From Aricia agestis (lineage: Eukaryota; Arthropoda; Insecta; Lepidoptera; Lycaenidae): DNA of 64,000 nt. Shown piece after piece: positions 55,083-64,000 of the stretch. Numbering within the stretch: position 1 is the stretch's first letter; each line of letters begins with the position of its first letter. The notes beneath the pieces were generated by a model. That model was not told where the DNA came from. It ran no database searches and saw only the letters and a program-made list of their open reading frames with translations. The translations under genes and the position numbers were made by a program. The stretch lies in NCBI RefSeq assembly GCF_905147365.1, contig NC_056408.1, positions 16,988,001 through 17,052,000 on the forward strand, written 5' to 3'.

Positions 55083-55605
55083 CAAGGAACTTCTACCCAA
55101 ACAGGAATTTGCACTTGTATTTTCCATGAATTCAAAAGAAGACTCTATGGTTTTATAAATAAAGTCGATATTAAAATTCCATCGAGTTTGCAGAGAAAAC
55201 GGTCTGAGGGAGATAGCGGTGGAGGAGCCCACTGTCTCTTTCTAAGTGTTAACTGCCTAAAATAACATATAGCCTGGGTACAATATTTAATAAGAATGAT
55301 GACTGCGTAATTTATATAAACTTGATATTAATTCATATCCAGTAGTTTGTATTATTGTTCATTATGTTGAATTTAAGTTTTTAATATTCTTCACAAGTAA
55401 ACAAAAATACTAACAGCTGTATTTACTCTGTATAAAAATTAATGACCATAAGTAGTAATTTTTAATACGAAGTATGGCAACACTGGAGACGTTTCGAGAA
55501 AAACGAGGGCACTGGGTAGCCATATTTGTTTTTTGCAAGAGTGCCGCATAGTGGTTGCATGTTTTTCCTAGTTTCGTCTTGAAATTAATTATAAAATTAA
55601 AAAAG

Positions 55606-55676
55606 ATGGTGAAAAAGTGTTCCATTATTGGCTGCAATAGTGAGTCGTATGCTGGATGTGGAATATCTTTCTTTAA
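55606..55676 (+). CDS. P-like transposase exon 1 (THAP start)
   Basis: MVKKCSIIGC with both Cys of the C2CH zinc finger and GISFF, then donor aa|gtaagt. Phase 2, continued exactly by exon 2. It forms the N-terminal DNA-binding domain together with exon 2. Confidence 0.85.
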
Positions 55677-55930
55677 GTAAGTAATTTTTGCGATAATCCT
55701 AACATGTGTATGTTTCTGTATGTACCATACTTTTTCGTTATATATTAATAATTTTGTACAGTGCACTGTAAATTTATTGTGTACACAATTGGTACACACA
55801 ATTATTAGGTATGTGGTAAAAGTTGTGTTAAGTGGGTTTAATTATTGACAACTCGAGCTGCGATCGATTTTTTTTAAAGGCACATGAATTTTATACGGCA
55901 ATCTTATTTGTTTTTAATATTTTCTTACAG

Positions 55931-56103
55931 ACTACCTACTGATGAAACAAGGAAGAAAGAGTGGCTTAATATTATAAAAGTAAACCTGCCAAACTATGCT
56001 GTTGTTTGCAGTCGGCACTTTAGACCAGAAGATATCATTAATCAATAATCATGTTTCGACATCAAAACTTAAAAAAAATGCTATCCCATCAATATTCCCT
56101 GTG
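55931..56103 (+). pseudogene. P-like transposase exon 2 (THAP end)
   Basis: KLPTDETRKKEWLNIIKVN and AVVCSRHFRPEDI supply the Trp, the third Cys and the His of the THAP finger. A stop (taa, 56045-56047) and a frame change are followed by KKNAIPSIFPV, the usual THAP end, and donor gtg|gtaagt at 56103/56104. Confidence 0.8.
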
Positions 56104-56128
56104 GTAAGTTACCTATTAAACTAAGTAT

Positions 56129-57714
56129 TAGGGTGTCCCAAAAAAAAAAAAAAAAAGTTGTTTTTTTATAACGCATACCCTCTTATTTTGTTCGAATAAT
56201 GTCAAAACTACCGTATATAAAATTTCATGTCATTTGAAACACGGCAACCCGTGCCGACTTACATCGAAACATGTGGGTACTTGTTTACTAGGCACGCGGC
56301 AGCGATCGTACCGATATTTGTTTAATCAGTGAACGCATTATTTTCGTACAATCAAGATGTCGGTCGAGTTACGCAGTTCAAGAAAGGATATTTTTTTAAT
56401 AGGGAACGTAAAACACCAAATTACTGGTTCAAAACTTCCCTCAAATGGACAAATACTCGCAGTTCTATTCTGCAATATTCGTGAAGTGAATTTAAGTGTA
56501 AGTGAAAGTGCGAATCTGGCTATTCGCGAGTGCATTATTTATTGGGAAAAGGCACGAATTCCAACTAAATCTTTTCCTAACTGCGTTAAGAAACTAGTGA
56601 ATTTGTACCAAGTTTGGAGGGATTTGCAAAAGAATGCTAATAAGACGCAAAATGTATTTCAGCAGCGTAGACAGGAGTTTGTTACAAATTTAGACAACTT
56701 ACTTGATATTGCACATGCCGATGCGCTGCAATTAAGATTGACGAAGATATGATCTTCTTACATCGACAGAGAGAACCAGGTCGGCCTGGTCACTTAGCTG
56801 GAGTAGACAAAAAACTGGCTGAAAAGGAAGAAAAGGCGCGCGTTAGAAGCATCGAAGAGCAAAAACGGCGTGCTAAACACTATTCAATTCTGGCGCCTTC
56901 AACTTCATCTTATATTCCTCAAGAAGATTCATCATCTATTTCTGAAAAAAAGCAGTTCACAAGAAATTTTTCATGCACCCTTGAGCTCACGATCCGAGTC
57001 TAATATTTCTGTAAGGAAAAGTTTCATAACTCCAAAATCGGTGTCAGATAAGTATGAGGAATTCTGTTTACATTATAGAAGCAACTATTGAAGCTCTTGG
57101 GCATAACATTGACGAATTTCCAATTAGTAAGTCGACCATTCAAAGAATTCGTACAGAAAAGCGAACGGAGCGCGCAGAAGCAATTAAAGCTGATTTCCAG
57201 AACAAAGTACCAGATACTGTAACTGTTCATTGGGACGGAAAGATTTTACCCGCTTTAGATTCACGAAAATGTAAAGAAGAACGACTTCCAATACTTATTT
57301 CATATGATGATAAAGAACAACTTCTTGCTGTGCCTAAATTGGACAACTCTTCAGGTCGTGAACAAGCAGAAGCGTACAAGAACACAGGCAAATGTATCCG
57401 GACTGTAAAAATCAAACATTGAAAAGAAAATATGAAAAATAAAGCCCTGTTTATGTTTATTATGAGAATAATACAAGTTACTGATAAAAATTTGTTTTAT
57501 TAACTGAATTAAAATTAAGTTCTTAAATTCTCCTATATTTCTCCATACTAACTTTCAGGTTCAAACTTTGGTGCTAAGTCGGCACGGGTTATCATCATCC
57601 GATTGCAATAATATTTCATATTTAAGCCTTAAGGGTCAAATCGAAAAAATAAAGCGGGTATGCGTACCCAAATTCACAAAAAATTTTTTCGCCCTTATAG
57701 CTTGGGACACCCTA
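56129..57714 (+). mobile_element. hAT-like transposon inserted in the P-element intron
   Basis: Ends TAGGGTGTCCCAA (56129-56141) and TTGGGACACCCTA (57702-57714) are perfect 13-bp inverted repeats, with a further gcataccc match inside. Exact 8-bp duplication CTAAGTAT at 56121-56128 and 57715-57722. 8-bp duplication and a YARNG-type start (TAGGG) fit hAT. Length 1586 bp, with decayed coding sequence. Confidence 0.88.
56357..57422 (+). pseudogene. Uncharacterised transposon protein, decayed
   Basis: Three frames in order: 56357-56752 (131 codons, MSVELRSSRKDIFLIGN; IRECIIYWEKARIPTKS), 56749-57003 (REPGRPGHLAGVDKKLAEKE, a basic/charged helix) and 57054-57422 (SKSTIQRIRTEKRTE, then VTVHWDGKILPALDS, KEERLPILISYDDKEQLLAV). 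The last block, with W-D-G-K and E-E-R-L-P, recurs in my memory of unannotated arthropod proteins, but I cannot name the family. If hAT, the W-D-G-K region would be the start of the catalytic fold; the rest of the core is deleted. Not a typical BED-finger hAT protein. Confidence 0.55.
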
Positions 57715-57826
57715 CTAAGTATCCATTATATTATAGGTATAATTTATGTTGTGTACTAGCTGACACGTCGTGAAACTAACAATATGCACATACTTGTTTA
57801 CTTAACATAAAATTTTATTTTTGCAG

Positions 57827-60223
57827 GTTACCCCGCCAGATAAAAAAATAACTGTCTTAAGCAATATAGTTATCCAATCTGCTTCTCCTGAACCTGAGCT
57901 ACGTACCTGTACAAAAGAAGCTTTTGAAAAACTTGTTAATATCTCTGCGGGACCAAGTTGTATTCTTGAAGTTTGTCCATTACCAAGTACTTCCGAGCCA
58001 CCTTCTAAAAAAGTTCGGCTTCAAGATGATGATAAAACTGTAGAACTGCAACGAGAGGTAAAGATTCTAAAGCAACGCATCTTTTAAATATTATTTAAAA
58101 AAAAAGTTACGATCCAGATGAAGTAGAAAGCGTCATAAAAAATAACTTTAATTCTATTAACGAACAGTTTAATTATAATGTACGCAAAAAGGAAGTCAGG
58201 TATACTGATGAATTTAAATCTTTTGCATTGACTCTGCACTATTACAGTCCAAGGGCATTTCTCTTCTTGAGAAAACATATATGTCTTCCGCATCCTGCAA
58301 CACTAAGAAGACTTTTAGCGACTCGTGACTGTAACGTAGGGTTCTTACAAGAAGTTATTGCATTCTTAAAAGATACTGCTCTTAAGAATGACTATCTTCA
58401 CAGTGTGGGTCTCCTTTACGACTCAATGTCGATAAGGAGCGGGTACAGATATGACAAAAAAACAGATAAATATTGGGGGTACGTGGACTATGGAGGTATT
58501 TTACAAAGTGATTCTGAATTGCTAGCAACTGAAGTATTTATTTTGATGATTGTATCTTACACAACAAGATTTAAATGTCCGATAGCGTATTTTTTTATCA
58601 ATAAAATATCAGCTCAAATCCAGGCTCAAATAGTACTTACCGCAATCCGAATGTTGGCGGAAGTAAATATTGTTGTCAGATCCTTGACTTGCGATGGCAC
58701 AATTGTCAATGTAAAAACCTACGAGCTCTTAGGATGCAATTTCGAATTACCGAATATAGTAACAAGTTTTAAACATCCAACAAAGGAATATCAAGTTTAT
58801 TGCATTTTTGATCCTCCTCATATGCTAAAACTTGCGAGAAATGTATTTGCGGACGCAAATATTAGTTCTCCAAAAGGAGACATACAATTCAAGTTTGTGA
58901 GGCAGTTACATGAGATGCAGGAAGAGGAAGCGCTTAAATTAGCTAATAAATTTTCAGAAATGCACATTAATTTTTCAGGAAAAAAGATGAACGTCAAACT
59001 AGCAGCTCAGACACTAAGTAGCTCCGTAGCAGACGCAATAGAGTTTTTGTCTAAGGTGGGTGATGAGCGGTTTTTGGGAAGTGAGGCCACTGTTGAGTAC
59101 ATTCGAATGTTAGATAGAATTTTCGACATTTTTAATACAAAAAATCCTTTTGGAAGAGGTTTTAAGTCACCTTTGCGTTTAGTTAATAAAGATATATGGA
59201 TAAATATACTTACTGAAACCAGGGAAAATCTGATGAGTTTAATTGTGAATAGTCAACATATTCTGCAGCACAGACGCAAAACTCCAGCTCTCGGATTAAT
59301 AGTGGATTCGTTTAGCTTTGCAAACTTAGCAGTGGACTTATTGACGAGCAACGAACATCCAATGAAATACTTCTTAACTTACAAATGTTCCCAGGATCAG
59401 CTGGAGATATTTTTTTCTTGCATCAGAAGTTGTGGTGCTTTAAATGATAACCCCGATGCGCTCCAGTTACGACATACCTTGCGAAAACTCCTATTTTGTA
59501 ATAGTGTACAGCCTAGTATCAACGCCAATTGTACAACTGAAGACAATTGTGAAAACACACTTATTTTGGAATTTAGACATTTTAAAAGGTCTATCGTAGA
59601 CAAACCCTCTACAAGTATAGCAGCTGATTTAAAAACGAACGATATTCAGTTGCGTGATTTACAGTCTTTAGTACAAGATTTAAATTTATCGTATTACAAA
59701 AACAACATACTGTATTACATAGCTGGCCACTGTGCAAAAAAGATATTTGAAAAATTGAGTTGTGAATATTGTTGTTCTGCACTGTTTAAGCATGAACGTA
59801 AGACTGATGATCATAGCTATGCTGTGATAGATGTATGTTCGTATTCGGCTTTTACAACCTTAATAGATAGAGGTAAATTAAAACATGTATCCAAATTTGT
59901 ATTTGAGATTGTGAGATGTTCAGAAAAAAATATTTGTTGCTCAAAGTTCACAATGTTTGAAAACAATTAACAAAAACAAAATGGTTATGATTATAATGAA
60001 TGTTTTTTCTACCGAGCTTATGAAATATTTTGATCCACCTCATCCTTTACAATCATTTGAATGTGAAGATTCACATGAGATGCAACTAGTTAAAAGTATA
60101 GCAACATATTATTTATTTGTTCGTCTAATTAATTATGGGAAATCACAAACACAGAGGGTTTTAGGTCAAAAATCTACATTAAGGCAAAAACTACATAAAA
60201 CTGTCCTATTTAACCATGTGTAA
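57827..60223 (+). pseudogene. P-like transposase exon 3 (catalytic part)
   Basis: The acceptor tttttgcag (57826) is followed by VTPPDKKITVLSN and a short coiled coil (VELQREVKILKQRI). One frame break at a 9-A run (58098-58106) is followed by an open 600 codons: LTLHYYSPRAFLFLRKHICL, YVDYGGI, RSLTCDGTIVN, YCIFDPPHMLKLARN, TYKCSQDQLEIFFSCIRSCG and ILYYIAGHCAKK, a Transposase_P_element layout. A second shift near 59960 leads to the end FSTELMKYFDPPHPLQSF to 60223. It is close to full length with two or three lesions in all. Confidence 0.9.
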
Positions 60224-60671
60224 ATAAAGAAATGTTTTCAGTAACTTGTTTCTGTTTTACTATCCCCGGCATCTCCACAAAAAAGAAAAAAGCTGGATCT
60301 CATCTTGCTCTACACAAATGTTAATCTGTTGTTAGTGAATTTGTTAATAACTTATTAGTAAAAAATTTACAAGCATTTTAGCTATTTAATACTTGACTGT
60401 ATTGTCACATTCGTTCGTTTGACAGCAACTGTATGACATTAAAGAAAAACCGTTTCTATTATAAGCTAAAATCCATTTTATAAATACGGCCACGATTGTT
60501 TATTAAACACAATTTATTTTACTAAGCTAGCATTTTCTTTCCGTGTTTTCCTTTCTTTTCAACCCGAATGGTCACCCTACAGAACAAGGACAGAGGGCTC
60601 TCGCGAATCTATCTCCCTCGGACCGCGTTTTGATTGACTGTGCACATTCCAGTTTGGGTAGAAGTTCCTTG
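60224..60671 (+). other. P-like element 3' untranslated part and right TIR
   Basis: About 450 bp without a gene up to the right TIR (60642-60671). An open stretch starting 60543 reads through the TIR into piggyBac by chance. Confidence 0.7.
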
Positions 60672-61583
60672 GGGAAAAATAATTCACAACCTGTACAGGC
60701 AGTACACGGATTTACAGGAGCCACAAGTAAAATAGTAATACAGTTGATGAATGACTATTTTCATAAGGGACACTGTCTAGTCATGGACAATTTTTATAAT
60801 AGTGTAGCTCTAACTCGATTTCTAAAGGAGCAGCAAGGTACTGATGTACTTGGTTCACTAAATCGGCGGCGAACAGATACTCCCCCAGATATAAAAGCCC
60901 TAGTTGACCGACGTATGCAGAGAGGTGAAATAGTCGCACGGCATTGCAAGAATATTACTGTGTTATCATGGAAAGATGTCAAACTAGTCACCATGATCTC
61001 CACGTATCATAATTCTGATACGGCGTCAGGACAGCGAGCAGGACAAGAGTGCATTAAGCCGCTCGTAATTCACAGATACAATAAGTACATGGGTGGGGTC
61101 GACCTTAAAGACCAAAAACTATCCATGTACTTATTGGAGCGAAAAAGAGGGCTAAAATGGTATGTCAAGGTATTCAGGAGGCTGTTAAATATTAGCGTTT
61201 TGAATACCTTTATAATTTATTGCGCAAACTCTGATAGTAATAGCAGTCGTTCGCGCAAACTGACACACCGGGAATATCGCTATGCTTTAGCTAAAAGTTT
61301 ATCGGAGCAACATTTAACCAGACAGCGCATAAGATCTGGAGCTTTATCCCATCCGAGAGAGACAAGGTTAGATGGAACTGAACACTTCCCAGAGCATGAA
61401 GAAAGTGATAATCGTGTTCAGAAAGGACGGGTGCGTTATAAAAGGGGGCGATGTGCGCGGTGCCTAGCTCTGACGAATAAAAAACGGACTGAAAGCAATG
61501 TAAAGTGCTCAAAATGCCGCGTATATTTGTGTATAGGTACATGCTGGCGTGATTATCACACGAAGGAAGTACTGTCTACGTGA
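60672..61583 (+). CDS. piggyBac transposase 2, second part
   Basis: GKNNSQPVQAVHGFTG, then HCLVMDNFYNSVALTRFL (second catalytic Asp), KYMGGVDLKDQKLSMYLLER (third), GLKWYVKVFRRLLNISVLN and a C-terminal cysteine-rich domain (CARCLALT, CSKCRVYLC, CWRDYH), stop 61581. All residues expected for a piggyBac DDD enzyme are kept, and no lesion is seen after the insertion site. The first part is at 54442-55082. Confidence 0.9.
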   Translation, partial: GKNNSQPVQAVHGFTGATSKIVIQLMNDYFHKGHCLVMDNFYNSVALTRFLKEQQGTDVLGSLNRRRTDTPPDIKALVDRRMQRGEIVARHCKNITVLSWKDVKLVTMISTYHNSDTASGQRAGQECIKPLVIHRYNKYMGGVDLKDQKLSMYLLERKRGLKWYVKVFRRLLNISVLNTFIIYCANSDSNSSRSRKLTHREYRYALAKSLSEQHLTRQRIRSGALSHPRETRLDGTEHFPEHEESDNRVQKGRVRYKRGRCARCLALTNKKRTESNVKCSKCRVYLCIGTCWRDYHTKEVLST

Positions 61584-61861
61584 TTGATTTAACATAATTA
61601 ACATAATATTTAAAACGTATTTAACATAATATTTTCTATTGTAAGTTTCGAATAAGCATTATTCTATAAGGGAAAAATAATGATTGAGTTTCAAACCCAT
61701 CTAAGAATTTCATGTCTTTGTAAATAAATTTCTGGACTAATTTTCAATTTTGATTTTGGACTGCCTACAGAACACATTTAGATCTCAATTCTTTTTTCGG
61801 CAAAGTCGACGGTTGAACTTGGCTCCCATTTTTACATTTATGTTTTTGGTGGGATCTTTAT
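61584..61861. other. Spacer, nothing recognised
   Basis: AT-rich, with tandem taacataatattt words at 61590-61635. No TTAA-flanked piggyBac terminus could be identified. Confidence 0.35.
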
Positions 61862-62128
61862 ATACAACTTGTTGATGAAATAACGCAAAACCTCTCAGGT
61901 AACTCAGCCCAAGAAACTGAACAACTTTTGTTCTACAATTTTCCCAAAATCCCAAAAAAAATTTCGGATTTTCATACAAATTGACTCGATCAGGTGATCA
62001 GTTTGTATGAAAATCCGAAATACTTTTTTATTGGGATTTCGGGAAAGTTGTAGATCAAAAGTTGTTCAATTTCATGGGCTGAGTTACCACCTAAGAGGTT
62101 TTGCGTTATTTCAATAACACGTTGTATT
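61862..62128. mobile_element. ~267-bp palindromic element
   Basis: Arms of about 120 bp (from atacaacttgttgatgaaat and into gcgttatttcaataacacgt) are about 85% complementary around a short centre (gatcaggtgatc at 61987-61998). Non-coding foldback or MITE. Confidence 0.75.
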
Positions 62129-62579
62129 TATTTATTTGGTTGAAAAAATAAAATAAAATAAAAAGTAAAAAAAAATAAATGAAAGTAAATAAATGTTATT
62201 CTCCTGTCAAGACTTTAATTTTAATTTGTATTTAATAATAAATCAACATTTTTAATGTAAAAGGGTTTTTATTTATCTTTAATGGTGGGTACAGACTGGT
62301 GAAACGTAACATGCAATGTGTCATGCAATGAAAGAATTCACCGTACACATTGCTGCAATGTATCATGAAAGGTAACACACTTTGTAACAATTTCTCATAG
62401 TTTGGACGTCTTGTGCGCGCGAAATGTGCATTTCACGCGCACGCTACGAGCATTACAAGCCGCGCGCGGAGCGATCCGTGATTTGTCGGTTTTTCGAACG
62501 AACACAAAGGGGCGCGCAGTGTGCGCGGAGCAGCCAACGTGGACGGTCGTTTTGAAATCAACACGTGCACGCAACGAAC

Positions 62580-62829
62580 ATGGAGGACGACACTGCGTGG
62601 AGTGAGGAAAAAGCATTTTGCTTGATAGATGCGTACAGAGTTCGTGAAATTTTGTGGAACCCACAAAATGAAAACTATTTTAAGAAAAATCTTAAGCAAG
62701 ATGCGTGGTCGGAAATCGCAAAGTTGATGTCAATGACTGTAGAAAAATGCAACAACAAAATTGTTAGTCTTCTCTCTTCATACCGCCGCGAAAAGCTGAA
62801 GGAAAAAAAATCAAAGGGGACAGGAAAAG
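62580..62829 (+). CDS. Harbinger partner gene exon 1 (MADF domain)
   Basis: ATG at 62580: MEDDTAWSEEKAFCLIDAYR, ILWNPQNENYFKK, DAWSEIAKLMSMTVEKCNNK, LLSSYRREKLKEKK. This is the Myb-related MADF DNA-binding domain (about 83 codons). It ends at donor aaaag|gtaaga in phase 1. Partner proteins of this type guide or import Harbinger transposase. The frame is intact. Confidence 0.85.
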
Positions 62830-63013
62830 GTAAGAATAATGATTAATGTTTGTATTATTATTGTTTTTTTTTTCTTCATTTATAAAGATTAACAAACAGT
62901 AGGTAATCACATTAATTAGTGTAAAATTTTGGTATTTAAATCTATAACATTGTGAAACCAGCAACATTAACCACATAGTATCTACATAAAGTATAATGGT
63001 AGATAAAGACATA

Positions 63014-63156
63014 CAGGATGTCCCGTAAATACTACGACATACTGCCACAGCTGATTTTTTTTCGCGATTTCGAAGTTGGTCCCATAGTAAAAGTTGTTCG
63101 TATTGATGAGTACTTTAACCTCTGGCAGTATGTCGTACTATTTACGGGACAGCCTG
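63014..63156. mobile_element. 143-bp MITE of Tc1/mariner type in the intron
   Basis: Inverted ends caggatgtcccgtaaata (63014) and tatttacgggacagcctg (63156), arms about 40 bp with few mismatches (tacgacatactgcca), and TA on both sides (63012-63013, 63157-63158). Confidence 0.85.
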
Positions 63157-63409
63157 TATTGTAATGTAAGTGGTAATGTAAGTGTATAAAAAATACCACG
63201 AGAATGTGTAATTGTTTACTTCTGACGTAAAACGAGGGGTGTTATAAGTCTGACCCCTAAAACTGTGGGCCTGTCTGTCTGTAGCATCGTAGCGCTTAAA
63301 CGGATGGACCAATTTCGATGCAAAAACGAGAAAAAGGAATTCAAACCTCATGTTTCAGCTACATTATTTATTTATCCTAAACAATTAACTTTGTATTACT
63401 CGGTTGCAG

Positions 63410-63501
63410 GTGCCTCGGAAACATACATAAGTCGATGGTTTGCCTATGATGCTTTGAAGTTCTTAGACGACAGGAACACACCGAGAAAGAGAAAAAATAC
63501 G
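63410..63501 (+). CDS. Harbinger partner gene exon 2
   Basis: After acceptor cggttgcag: ASETYISRWFAYDALKFLDD and PRKRKNT, the last part of MADF-type proteins (W-F-A-Y ... F-L-x-D). Ends at donor acg|gtatgg in phase 0, which matches the phase-0 start of the BESS exon in copy 1 (8409). The next exon must lie beyond the transposase, outside the window. Confidence 0.8.
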
Positions 63502-63513
63502 GTATGGATTATT

Positions 63514-64000
63514 CTATGAACATCTGTCTTGCCAAGAAACCTTTCCTTCTTTCGTAAAATAATCAGCCAATTCATCTCTAATAGCATTTAGATGTGCAGG
63601 TGATCGTCTGGGAATATTTCTTATGGGCAGTAATGATGTCATGTCGTCATTATTTCGCCTCCACGAACCTTCATTTAAAATTCCTTCTACCTCCTGATCA
63701 ACTAATCCTGGAGTTATGAACACGTTTCTAGAATGACGTTTCAAATAATTATGTAGAAGAACGATTGCCATAACTACCAATTCAGCATTATCAGGCTGTA
63801 AAAGCATTGGTTTTCTTAAAACTCTGAACACAGACGATATAATTTCAAATACGTTCTCAACAATCCGTCTAGCTCTACTTAATCGGTAATTAAATATTCT
63901 CTTCGATGAACCCTTTGGAGGTGTCCCACCATATGGTTTCATCAAGTTTTCACTTAAAGCAAAGGCACTATCGCCTACAAAAAAATATGGGATGGAAATA
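63514..64000 (-). CDS. PIF/Harbinger transposase copy 2, C-terminal part (partial)
   Basis: Open on minus from the window edge to the stop at 63514: YFFVGDSAFALSENLMKPYG (second catalytic Asp in G-D-S), [19 protein letters not shown] (catalytic Glu in V-E-N), LLHNYLKR and a C-terminal tail. No lesion. The stop lies 12 bp from the donor of partner exon 2 on the other strand, so the transposase end sits inside the partner gene's next intron. Confidence 0.88.
   Translation of the reverse strand, partial: ISIPYFFVGDSAFALSENLMKPYGGTPPKGSSKRIFNYRLSRARRIVENVFEIISSVFRVLRKPMLLQPDNAELVVMAIVLLHNYLKRHSRNVFITPGLVDQEVEGILNEGSWRRNNDDMTSLLPIRNIPRRSPAHLNAIRDELADYFTKEGKVSWQDRCS

Larger units (their letters stand above)
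55083..60671 (+). mobile_element. P-like DNA transposon inserted in piggyBac 2
   Basis: Terminal inverted repeats of about 30 bp: left from 55083 (caaggaacttctacccaaac) and right ending 60671 (gtttgggtagaagttccttg), inside ends gcac / gtgc. Flanked by an exact 8-bp duplication GGGAAAAA (55075-55082 and 60672-60679), the P-element rule. It carries a THAP-type transposase gene with three visible exons. One intron has itself been hit by another element (56129-57714). Confidence 0.93.
62285..64000. mobile_element. PIF/Harbinger copy 2 (cut by window edge)
   Basis: The probable left terminus is near 62285 (tggtgggtacagactgg), the style of Harbinger ends, next to taa. It contains a MADF partner gene on plus (62580-63501 so far) and the transposase C-terminus on minus (63514-64000). 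The rest lies outside the window. Confidence 0.65.

Noticed and set aside
60543..60671. Upstream start for the piggyBac C-terminal half (Met at 60543)
   Set aside because: These codons lie inside the P-like element and its TIR; the genuine upstream part is at 54442-55082.

Overview
This window looks like a transposon-dense stretch of an insect genome, most likely a moth or butterfly (Lepidoptera). The reasons are the mix of elements: Helitron ends with the hairpin + CTAG|T signature, a widespread moth-type SINE ending in a long A run, BEL/Pao, Ty3/gypsy, copia and DIRS retrotransposons, jockey/CR1-type LINEs, piggyBac, PIF/Harbinger with a MADF-BESS partner, P-like THAP elements, a DD41D mariner and Tc1-related transposases with an unusually wide last catalytic spacing. 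I found no rRNA or functional tRNA gene, no CRISPR array, and no gene I would assign to the host. Almost every long open frame belongs to a mobile element, and many elements are nested. A heterochromatic or W-chromosome-like setting fits this, but that is inference.

Layout. 1-5.4 kb: a duplicated 177-bp exon-like unit, a decayed BEL gag, a THAP exon, a MITE, a tRNA-SINE and a Helitron end. 5.4-9.9 kb: Harbinger copy 1 (transposase on minus, BESS-domain partner exon on plus, inside the transposase intron) split by a jockey-type LINE. 10-11.1 kb: a hAT remnant with a perfect snap-back hairpin. 11.7-16.7 kb: a Tc1-type element with one intron, which carries a young, internally collapsed gypsy element (LTRs 12116-12268 and 14645-14810, target duplication TAAA). 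16.8-23.8 kb: a complete BEL/Pao element with 99%-identical LTRs and target duplication AAATG. 24-29 kb: second SINE, gypsy and copia scraps, and a structurally complete DD41D mariner (26334-28777) with ~440-bp terminal inverted repeats, sitting in a TA microsatellite. 29.3-30.4 kb: a LINE broken by a SINE. 31-38 kb: a piggyBac transposase split by a 4.7-kb CR1-like LINE. 38.6-45.5 kb: fragments of a second Tc1-type copy, a third piggyBac, a minus-strand gypsy and a DIRS element. 45.5-49.8 kb: an unidentified element with an inverted partial copy and a solo LTR. 49.8-53.6 kb: mostly unassigned DNA with one long palindrome. 53.6-61.6 kb: a three-level nest, a hAT-like element inside a P-like element inside a piggyBac gene, each of the two insertions with an exact 8-bp target duplication. 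62.3-64.0 kb: Harbinger copy 2, cut by the window edge.

How the parts relate. The two Harbinger copies complement each other: copy 2 shows the first two exons (MADF) of the partner gene and copy 1 shows its last exon (BESS), and together they imply that transposase and partner genes run antiparallel with exons lying in each other's introns. Nesting order can be read from target duplications and restored frames, giving relative ages: mariner, gypsy, BEL, the P-like element and the hAT-like element are late arrivals in older, decayed elements. Many young-looking elements carry single-base frameshifts, so either decay by small indels is fast here or the assembly keeps some indel errors.
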